From Bacteroidota bacterium (GTDB lineage Bacteria; Bacteroidota; Bacteroidia; Bacteroidales; Prolixibacteraceae), in the NCBI GenBank assembly GCA_013203755.1, contig JABMPI010000471.1, positions 1 to 9,030 of the forward strand: a stretch of DNA of 9,030 bases, given 5' to 3'. The position numbers were made by a program, and so were the translations under genes. A model generated the notes under the pieces. It did no database searches. It was not told where the DNA came from and worked only from the letters and a program-made list of their open reading frames with translations. Every line of letters begins with the position of its first letter. The stretch's first letter is position 1. Positions 1 to 5,801 of the stretch are shown piece after piece.

Positions 1-239
1 ACACAGAGAAAGAGTTTATCAACTGATTATCAACACTCTGATGTGTTTTTAAGGTTTGACTAATTAATTAACATTTATTAAAAGATTATATTTTCTTTCC
101 TTCAATGCAAATCCGTCGCTGGATTTAAAATTGCGTGATGGTTTCTTACACTTTCTACTAAAAATGAAATAATGTCATATTTCTTTGTTCTAAAATTTAT
201 AGAAATTGGATACCTTTTATTCTTTTTTGAAAAGCTTGT
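1..239. other. Intergenic AT-rich stretch, no gene recognised
   Basis: I see no supportable gene here. Reading frame 1 is open from the window edge to a TAA at 61-63 and could be the last 20 codons of a plus-strand gene cut by the window, but another frame is equally open and nothing in the peptide is recognisable. An imperfect stem formed by ACACA at 1-5 with TGTGT at 43-47, the latter followed by TTTTAAGG, might be the terminator of such an upstream gene. This is weak. Confidence 0.3.
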
Positions 240-406
240 TTCGGTGCGATGCACCTTCATTTGCAATTCTTACTATTCTTCTACAAAGATTTCGCAGCGC
301 TGCTGCTCTTATATTATCAAAAAAGGTGCAGCGCACCGAAATCTTTGTAGAAATTTAATCCCTTTTGAACTTTTAGGTGCAGAGCACCGGAATATTAGTG
401 GAATTT
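240..406. repeat. Four-hairpin dyad-symmetric intergenic repeat (GGTGC...GCACC family)
   Basis: Four 13-base hairpin cores lie at 243-255, 294-306, 325-337 and 376-388. Three have arms GGTGC/GCACC; the one at 294-306 has GCAGC/GCTGC. The two left units point one way and the two right units the other. The outer and inner pairs share the same centre, 315.5, and exactly 38 bases separate the cores within each half. A 16-base flank at 279-294 (TTCTACAAAGATTTCG) is the perfect reverse complement of 337-352. The second core differs from the third at two arm positions, each with the matching change on the other arm, so pairing is preserved. I infer a REP/BIME-like or MITE-like non-coding repeat. Similar GGTGC-GCACC-GAAATCTTTGTAGAA sequences recur between genes in Bacteroidota as I recall, but I could not check this. 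Confidence 0.8.
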
Positions 407-450
407 GTAATGGATAGGAACAGATTTATTGTTTTTTGACTTTACTAACA

Positions 451-628
451 TTTTACACCGTGGCTTCAGCCCGGTGATGCAAAATATTGCGAAGCCAATC
501 GGCTTTAGCCGTTAATATTTCAACAATAGATCTCACTTAAAACAAAGAATTAAAACCCTAAATTAACGGTTAAAGCTTTCTTCTCATGTTCATTATACTA
601 TCGCCAAGCTAAAGCATGGCGCAAAAAT
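451..628. repeat. Quasi-palindromic intergenic element, copy 1 (A-B-B'-A' hairpins)
   Basis: The element begins TTTTACACCG and ends in an approximate reverse complement (GGCGCAAAAAT). Hairpin A is at 456-476 (CACCG...CGGTG around GGCT/AGCC) and hairpin B at 501-510 (GGCTTTAGCC). Their inverted counterparts are B' at 568-577 and A' at 602-621 (CGCCA...TGGCG). A-to-B and B'-to-A' centre distances are about 39 bases each, so the whole unit can fold as one long imperfect hairpin with smaller ones nested in it. A related copy lies at 4302-4464. No open frame runs through it in a gene-like way. I interpret it as a paired-REP or MITE-like element; no target-site duplication is evident. Confidence 0.75.
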
Positions 629-656
629 TAGATGCGTTTGCCCTACACCATAAGAA

Positions 657-746
657 CGTCATTCCGTAAAATTTTGCAAAATTTTATACGGAATCTCTGG
701 AAAATAGCTTCGAAATTTATTGTGATTCCTGCTTTTGCAGGAATGA
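657..746. repeat. Pair of convergent CATTCC...GGAAT palindromes
   Basis: Unit 1 has arms ATTCCGT (661-667) and ACGGAAT (688-694) extended by AAAATTTT on both sides of a GC loop, with a two-base bulge in the right arm. It is preceded by CGTC and followed by CTCTGG. Unit 2 is the perfect stem ATTCCTGC-TTTT-GCAGGAAT at 725-744, in the opposite orientation (its reverse complement also reads TCATTCC...GGAATCA). The CGTCATTCC-N-GGAATC pattern is a widespread intergenic repeat type in bacteria. Unit 2 starts 51 bases past the rhamnosidase stop, so the pair may also shape that transcript's 3' end, but no T-run follows on the minus strand. Confidence 0.65.
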
Positions 747-795
747 AATGTTTTGTTCTTATTTTGTGGGTTCAAAACAGATAAGCCAATTTTAT

Positions 796-3213
796 TTATT
801 TGCTCGAACCTGAAATATTATAATATCCCGATTTGAGTTCAATTCCATCGGTTTTTAGATTCAAATTATTTATGTCGATAGTTTCTCCACTTCCCTTATT
901 TTCAACCGTAACATTTGCTAATTCTACCGATGATACTTGAAAAACTGCCAAACTTCCTTCCGGAACTTTTATTTCAAATGTAATTTTATTTGTTCCGCTC
1001 TTTTTCCAGCTGGAGATAATTTCACCGTTGGGAGAATTATATTTACAATCAACATATTCAAGTTCAGCAGGAATAAATGGCGACAAAGTGAAACGCTCAA
1101 ACCCCGGATAATTTTCAACTGGCTGGATACCTCCTAACCACCTGTAAAACCACTCTGTAACCGTTCCAAACATAGGGTGACAGTTGGAATAAGTATTATC
1201 GCTCTCTTTCCAGGTCTCCCATATTGTTGTAGCTCCCTGGTCAATCATAAATCCCCATCCGGGATAAACTGTGCTATTCACCACATCAAAAACAGAATTA
1301 GAATTTCCCGATTTCGAGAGCGCCTCCAAAATGTATTTTGTACCAAAAATACCCGTATTAAAATGCTCCGAAGGACCATTTTTCAAAGCTGCTAAAAGCG
1401 AATCTTTGGCAGCCTCTTTTTCCTTTTCAGGAATAATTTCGTGATAAAGTAAAGTTGAAAAAAGAGTCTGTCTGTTTATTTTGCCTTCAACCGGTTTATC
1501 CCAGAACATCTCTTTTATTAGCGTTTTAAGTTCTTCTGCCAGATTTTTATATTTAAACGCTGCTTCGTTATCGCCCATAACTTCGGCAAATTCTTCCATA
1601 ATCTGGGCACATTGTAAGTAGTGGCAAGTTCCGGTTAATTGAACCGGAACCGGCTCCAACGATTCATGATCGCTTAAACCGCTATCTACAATTTTATTGG
1701 GATGAAGACGCGCCACTTTTTCCATCCACTTTTTATCCAGTTCGTAAAGTTCCTTTACAATATCGGTGTTGTTGTAATACAGGTATAAATTGTATTGCGT
1801 GGTACGAAAGGCAGACTCCCAGCTAATTCCACAATACTTTATTCCTACATAAGGGGCAGTGTCCACAAAACAGGAATCGTTCAACGCATCCACCCAGTCG
1901 TAAATAGTTTTTCGGTAAAATTGCTGCATGTCAAAATTATAGATAAACGATTCGCTGGTGGCATTGAGGTCTCCACCATAACCAAATTTCTCGCGAGCTG
2001 CACAATCTGATTGTACACTTATTAAATTTGAAAGGAAAGTTCTTTCGGTAGCTTTTTGTATCGAGTTCAACAATTCTGAAGAACAGCTAAAACTGCTGTT
2101 TTTTGTAACATTCGAGTTCATTGCCAATCCAACAATTTCAGAAATTTGGGGTTTTTTATCCAAACCCAAAATTTCCATGTATCGGTAGGTATGAAAAGTA
2201 AATTCGGGACTGTACCAAACCTCCAATTCATCTTTAAAAATATAGCTATCTGTTTGCCAAACAATTGCCGGAGCACCCGGGCCGCCTTGTCCTTCACGTT
2301 TTATTTGACCACAAACAGTTGTCATCGGATTTAGCCTGCCGTCATCATAAATTCGTTCCCCAAAACGAAAAGTAATGGTATCTCCCTTTTTCCCTGATAA
2401 TTTTATATTGTAACCGCCTGTAAAATTAACACCCATATCAACGATGTAAATCCCTTTTTGTGGCGAGCTAATTGCTACCGGTTTTATTTCGTTAGTTACC
2501 TGAACTGGAGGAAAAAATTCTTTTTGAATTTCACCTCCCGGCCCTTTTTCTGTTTTTGCAAACTCCCAGGCAGCGGCATTAAAACCGACTTTATTCCAAC
2601 CTGCTTTTTCAAGCGTGGCATCGTACACTTCACCCAAATAAACATTGTTTTTTGTTCTTGAACCAGAAGAAACTTTCCACGATTTATCGCTTATAATTTC
2701 AGTCCGGTGGTTATTTTCAAATTCTAAAACGAGTTTGGCAATAAAAGCCGGATTCCCAACCGGGAGTATATCTCGCATGTTTCTGCGTCCCCACATTTTT
2801 AACGGAAGTGGATTATAAAAGCCATTACCCAAAGTAACTCCAAGACAGTTTTCACCATTCGTAATTTGCTTTGTGATATCGTATTCAGAATAATACACAC
2901 GTTTGCTAAAATCGGTCCAGGCTGGAGAAAGAGCGTCTTGCCCAATTTTCTCACCATTTACGGTTGCCTTAAAATACCCGGCAGCCGTTATCAATAACGT
3001 CGCCTTTTTAAGATCACCTTTGTTGGTAAACTCTTTTCGGAAAAGTGGAGCAGGATAATTTTCGTAAAAAAGTGAATCGTGTTCCGGTAATGTTCTACCA
3101 TCGCTTATCCAGATAGCCCCATCAAGATTTTCAGAGATTGTGGATACATCAGTTTTTGTTGTGCACGAAAATGCACCAAGCGCGATGCAAAAGAAGAAAA
3201 TTAGTTTAGTCAT
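796..3213 (-). CDS. Alpha-L-rhamnosidase, GH78, lipoprotein
   Basis: Predicted to hydrolyse terminal alpha-L-rhamnose from glycans or glycosides. The 805-residue product starts with a lipoprotein signal peptide (hydrophobic residues 4-16, lipobox AFSC, Cys17), so it should be anchored in the envelope. Domains in order are: an N-terminal beta domain of the Bac_rhamnosid_N type (about 65-235, with the LSPAWTDFSKRVYY stretch); a second beta domain (about 240-360, VDMGVNFTGGY); the (alpha/alpha)6 catalytic barrel (about 370-690); and a C-terminal beta domain from about 694 (GGIQPVENYPGF). The family signature reads DCAAREKFGYGGD at 403-415. Asp403, Glu408 and Asp415 have the same spacing as the catalytic-site acids of Bacillus GL1 RhaB, with Asp415 the expected general acid. 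Glu666 in TIWETW is the expected base. Tyr412 replaces the usual Trp. The start lies 8 bases after the regulator stop, so co-transcription is likely. The GH78 call is firm; the natural substrate is unknown. Confidence 0.95.
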   Translation of the reverse strand: MTKLIFFFCIALGAFSCTTKTDVSTISENLDGAIWISDGRTLPEHDSLFYENYPAPLFRKEFTNKGDLKKATLLITAAGYFKATVNGEKIGQDALSPAWTDFSKRVYYSEYDITKQITNGENCLGVTLGNGFYNPLPLKMWGRRNMRDILPVGNPAFIAKLVLEFENNHRTEIISDKSWKVSSGSRTKNNVYLGEVYDATLEKAGWNKVGFNAAAWEFAKTEKGPGGEIQKEFFPPVQVTNEIKPVAISSPQKGIYIVDMGVNFTGGYNIKLSGKKGDTITFRFGERIYDDGRLNPMTTVCGQIKREGQGGPGAPAIVWQTDSYIFKDELEVWYSPEFTFHTYRYMEILGLDKKPQISEIVGLAMNSNVTKNSSFSCSSELLNSIQKATERTFLSNLISVQSDCAAREKFGYGGDLNATSESFIYNFDMQQFYRKTIYDWVDALNDSCFVDTAPYVGIKYCGISWESAFRTTQYNLYLYYNNTDIVKELYELDKKWMEKVARLHPNKIVDSGLSDHESLEPVPVQLTGTCHYLQCAQIMEEFAEVMGDNEAAFKYKNLAEELKTLIKEMFWDKPVEGKINRQTLFSTLLYHEIIPEKEKEAAKDSLLAALKNGPSEHFNTGIFGTKYILEALSKSGNSNSVFDVVNSTVYPGWGFMIDQGATTIWETWKESDNTYSNCHPMFGTVTEWFYRWLGGIQPVENYPGFERFTLSPFIPAELEYVDCKYNSPNGEIISSWKKSGTNKITFEIKVPEGSLAVFQVSSVELANVTVENKGSGETIDINNLNLKTDGIELKSGYYNISGSSK

Positions 3214-3221
3214 TTTTAAGG

Positions 3222-4220
3222 TTATAATGAATCCCTTAAAAGTAATGAAGTAGGCAGAACCTCCCCTATTTTTTGTTTGTTTTTTACAAATTCTGCTGCT
3301 TTTTGCCCCATCAAATTAAAATCAACAGAAATAACAGTTATACCACCGCCAACAATTTGTTTCATGGGAGTATCGTTGTACGAAATAATACCAACATCCT
3401 TTCCCAATTCCAATTGATTCTTCCTGCAGGTTTTAATCACCTGCACTAAATCCGATTCGCGAATTACAAACCAAGCCTGCCCTTTTTGAATATCCGCCTC
3501 ATTCACCTGATTTACTTTTCGAAAATTTAGTTGATTTTTATTGCAAAAATTTCTGACTGCCGAAATAATTTCCACAGGATGCGGAGTCTTGTTTTCGGCA
3601 TAAACCAAAATCAGCTCGTCATATTTTTTTAGCAGATTTAAACATTTTTTCAAACAGTTTTTTACCGAGGTATTAAAATCTTGCAATAAATAATTCAATT
3701 TGCCATTTTCTGGTTTTCCCATATCCAGAACAAGCAATTTATTTGCATCTATTTTCTCCAGAATCGGATCTATTGTTTTATGGTCAATATTCATAACCAC
3801 GTACATACTGTATCTACCCAAACTATTTTCAATAAGCTGATGAAAAACATCGGGATTGTAGTGGTGAAACAGAAGATCTACGGAATATGAATCGGGTAAA
3901 TTTTGCCGAAACGACTGATATAACTGTTCTTTAAATGCGCTAAAATCGTCTAGTAAAACGAATACTTTAAAAGATTCGCTAGCTACAAAATATCCTTTTT
4001 GAGGGGCTGATTCTACAATATTTCGTTGCTTTAAAATATTGTACGCTTTAAAAACAGTGTCGCGCGAAAATCCACTTTCTTTACTCAGCTGATTTACCGA
4101 AGGCAAGGAATCACCTACTTTCAATTCCCCGATGCTAATGGCTTCGGTTATAGCATGTACAAGTTGTTGAAATTTGGTTTGCCCGGTTGATTCTGATATT
4201 TTGAAAATGAAGTTAGACAT
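3222..4220 (-). CDS. GntR-type regulator with periplasmic-binding-protein-like sensor domain
   Basis: Cytoplasmic sugar-responsive transcription factor of 332 residues. Residues 15-80 form a GntR winged helix: LSKESGFSRDTVFKAYNIL is the recognition region and PQKGYFV the wing. From about 85 to the end the protein resembles the LacI/ribose-binding-protein effector domain, with the late segment DVGIISYNDTPMKQIV (275-290) and then ITVISVDFNLMGQKAA typical of that fold. This N-GntR/C-PBP architecture and the length match Bacteroidota regulators of deoxysugar operons such as FucR of Bacteroides thetaiotaomicron. Calling this one FucR or a rhamnose regulator is inference, so no symbol is given. It lies just upstream of the rhamnosidase and probably controls this operon, and perhaps the fucI block. 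A 9-base inverted repeat upstream (4250-4295) is a possible autoregulatory site. Confidence 0.9.
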   Translation of the reverse strand: MSNFIFKISESTGQTKFQQLVHAITEAISIGELKVGDSLPSVNQLSKESGFSRDTVFKAYNILKQRNIVESAPQKGYFVASESFKVFVLLDDFSAFKEQLYQSFRQNLPDSYSVDLLFHHYNPDVFHQLIENSLGRYSMYVVMNIDHKTIDPILEKIDANKLLVLDMGKPENGKLNYLLQDFNTSVKNCLKKCLNLLKKYDELILVYAENKTPHPVEIISAVRNFCNKNQLNFRKVNQVNEADIQKGQAWFVIRESDLVQVIKTCRKNQLELGKDVGIISYNDTPMKQIVGGGITVISVDFNLMGQKAAEFVKNKQKIGEVLPTSLLLRDSL

Positions 4221-4249
4221 TTATTCAATGTTCTCTTTTAAAAAGTTAT

Positions 4250-4295
4250 AAGAGTCGGTTAAACTTGTTTTCTAATACATGCAATCCCGACTCTT
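4250..4295 (-). promoter_or_regulatory. Inverted repeat upstream of the regulator gene
   Basis: AAGAGTCGG at 4250-4258 is perfectly repeated in inverted orientation (CCGACTCTT) at 4287-4295, separated by 28 AT-rich bases. It lies 29-75 bases upstream of the regulator start, where a promoter or 5' leader is expected. It could be a split operator or a leader RNA stem. I could not place a convincing Bacteroidota promoter (TTTG/TAnnTTTG) around it. Confidence 0.35.
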
Positions 4296-4301
4296 CATTT
4301 A

Positions 4302-4464
4302 TTTTACACCATACTTAAGCTTGGTGAATTTTTATAGCTCAATTGTTTGGCTTTAGCCTTTAATATTTCTTCCCAAAATTCTTTTTTTGAACAGTTTAAA
4401 AAGTTACTGACTAAAGCAATGTCCTTCCTCTATCTTCATCACCGCTTTGAAGGACGGTGTAAAT
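4302..4464. repeat. Quasi-palindromic intergenic element, copy 2 (A-B-B'-A' hairpins)
   Basis: This is the second copy of the element at 451-628. Hairpin A is at 4307-4326 (CACCA...TGGTG), B at 4349-4358 (GGCTTTAGCC), B' at 4409-4418 and A' at 4440-4459 (CACCG...CGGTG). The ends TTTTACACC and GGTGTAAAT are inverted. The A-to-B distance is about 37 bases and B'-to-A' about 36, close to copy 1. All four half-elements of the two copies can be aligned through hairpin A, spacer, hairpin B and the following TTAAT-like tail. It fills most of the gap between the DUF6786 gene and the regulator. A' lies about 20 bases after the stop of the DUF6786 gene and may affect that transcript's 3' end. Confidence 0.72.
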
Positions 4465-4479
4465 CATTTCTAAATAAGA

Positions 4480-5706
4480 TTAAAAAACCGCTTTTATTTC
4501 ATTCAGCGAAATATTAAAAATCTGTTGACAAAGGGCATTCAACTCTTCCTCTGTTCCTTGAAAATGGACAGTGGATTGTGCGTATTTTGCCGTTTCTCCG
4601 GATTTTAATGCCAGCGCTGGCGATGAAGTTTCCATTTCGTAAAATGGACCGATTTGACTTCCATCTTCCAACGGACCGTCGTTGTACGAATTTATTGCAT
4701 CGCCTTTAAACGGGAATTCCTGCATTTCCCAGGCTGAATTTACATAATCATTAACCCCCTCATAAACCTCACATTTTACAACGGTCAATAATTTATTTTC
4801 AGCATCGTAGCTTCCCAAAATTGGCAATGCACGTTGAGGAGGAATTCCAATTTTCCCGCGTTGTTTTCCATCGCCTTTAAAAAAAGCAAATCCATCTTTA
4901 ACCACCAATCTGTCTGGTGCAACTTTTCCAAAATAGTCGTCTTTTACAATGTAATCCGACTCAGCTTCGGTCTTGTACGGAACAATAATAGTTACTTCCG
5001 GCGATGGATTAAACATGCCCAGCAACCAAATAGAAAGCAAACCACTCTCCTTTTTCCATTCTGCTGAACCCGTATTTTTTAACTGATTAACAGATTTATA
5101 ACCAACGCTTTTTACACCTTCCTGAAAAACAATTCCAAATTCACTTTTTAGTTCATTGTTATCCAGCAAAGTAATTTTACGATTTACATCAAATTCAAAC
5201 AGAAAATCGTTGTAATTTTTAATTTGAATTGATTTACTAAAAACTGCTTGTGTTTCGTTAGATGAAACCAATTCGTAGGTTTCGGTATCAATAGAAGCCG
5301 GGGTTTGCCACTCTTCAAAGTCGAATGAACTACCCGATTTAAAAAAGATAGAAAACTGTCCACCTTCCGGCCCAAGCCAAAATCGCTCCTCGCCACCCAC
5401 CGGGTATATATGTTTTGTTACTTCTCCCGAACGGATTAAATCGTGATTTATCCAACCATAACTCAATCCACTTTCACCTTCCGAAGAGCTTGTCATTACC
5501 CGTCCCTGATATTCGGGCGAAATTAAAAGCCGGGCATTTCCATTTTTTAACTCTATGGGTTTTGTATGATTTTTAAGTACATTTAAATCATAACCGTAAG
5601 TACCTTTTTCAAATGTTATAAGTGCGGAATCAGAATTAGCTTTTTTTCCTGAATTGGAGCAAGCTAAAACAGAAACGATTAGAAATAGTAATGCGAAAGT
5701 TTTCAT
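4480..5706 (-). CDS. DUF6786-like lipoprotein, probable sugar-binding beta-sandwich
   Basis: I read this as a 408-residue lipoprotein starting at the ATG at 5706. The signal peptide MKTFALLFLIVSVLACS has lipobox VLAC with Cys16. A longer frame opens at 5766, but its extra 20 codons precede the signal peptide and run into the fucI terminator, so that start is rejected. Recognisable blocks are GGEERFWLGPEGGQFSIFF (104-122), QTPASID (134-140), GLLSIWLLGMFNPSP (222-236) and EMETSSPALALKSGE (357-371), which fit my memory of DUF6786. The last block and the all-beta look recall galactose-mutarotase-like folds acting on or binding carbohydrate. That role is inference, and no catalytic residues can be assigned. 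It lies 55 bases downstream of the fucI terminator, so it probably has its own promoter. The envelope location and neighbours suggest a role in glycan handling. Confidence 0.8.
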   Translation of the reverse strand: MKTFALLFLIVSVLACSNSGKKANSDSALITFEKGTYGYDLNVLKNHTKPIELKNGNARLLISPEYQGRVMTSSSEGESGLSYGWINHDLIRSGEVTKHIYPVGGEERFWLGPEGGQFSIFFKSGSSFDFEEWQTPASIDTETYELVSSNETQAVFSKSIQIKNYNDFLFEFDVNRKITLLDNNELKSEFGIVFQEGVKSVGYKSVNQLKNTGSAEWKKESGLLSIWLLGMFNPSPEVTIIVPYKTEAESDYIVKDDYFGKVAPDRLVVKDGFAFFKGDGKQRGKIGIPPQRALPILGSYDAENKLLTVVKCEVYEGVNDYVNSAWEMQEFPFKGDAINSYNDGPLEDGSQIGPFYEMETSSPALALKSGETAKYAQSTVHFQGTEEELNALCQQIFNISLNEIKAVF

Positions 5707-5709
5707 TGG

Positions 5710-5738
5710 ATTTAAGTTAGATTTAAGTTTATTTAAGT
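5710..5738 (-). promoter_or_regulatory. Three direct ACTTAAAT repeats before the DUF6786 gene
   Basis: ATTTAAGT (ACTTAAAT on the coding strand) occurs at 5710-5717, 5721-5728 and 5731-5738, with steps of 11 and 10 bases, about one helical turn. The array ends 3 bases before the chosen start codon and occupies the short leader between the fucI terminator and the DUF6786 gene. An AT-rich TATATATTTA just upstream (coding strand) is a weak -7-like candidate. The array could be a regulator site or simply low-complexity leader DNA. Confidence 0.3.
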
Positions 5739-5760
5739 AAATATATAGTAGAAATAAAAA

Positions 5761-5794
5761 AGTCATACTCTGGCTAAAAAGCCAGAGTATGACT
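5761..5794 (-). terminator. Intrinsic terminator after fucI
   Basis: A perfect 15-base stem (5761-5775 with 5780-5794) closes a 4-base loop (UUUU on the transcribed strand), 7 bases past the fucI stop. On the minus strand it is followed by TTTTTATTTCT, the expected U-tract. It should end the fucI transcript and uncouple fucI from the DUF6786 gene downstream. The stem is nearly symmetric, but the plus-strand side lacks a gene to terminate. Confidence 0.9.
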
Positions 5795-5801
5795 TGAAAT
5801 A

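Noticed and set aside
240..406. CRISPR array
   Set aside because: The repeated units are in inverted pairs, short and divergent, with no uniform direct repeat-spacer pattern.
172..417. An 81-codon plus-strand open frame
   Set aside because: It lies almost entirely in the dyad-symmetric hairpin repeat. The encoded peptide mirrors the repeat (GAAHRN, GAEHRN), so the frame is a by-product of the non-coding element.
725..744. Perfect ATTCCTGC/GCAGGAAT stem as the rhamnosidase terminator
   Set aside because: On the minus strand the stem is followed by CACAATAAAT and not a T-run, and the stem matches a dispersed repeat type, so I annotate it as a repeat only.
937..2661. Plus-strand open frames opposite the rhamnosidase
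   Set aside because: They are short antisense frames with no family resemblance, overlapping a clear 805-residue GH78 enzyme.
5184..5396. A 70-codon minus-strand open frame inside the DUF6786-like gene
   Set aside because: It is in another frame of the same strand, and the main frame shows consistent family motifs throughout.
5707..5766. Upstream start for the DUF6786-like protein at 5766
   Set aside because: It would put 20 residues before a complete lipoprotein signal peptide and would begin inside the fucI terminator.
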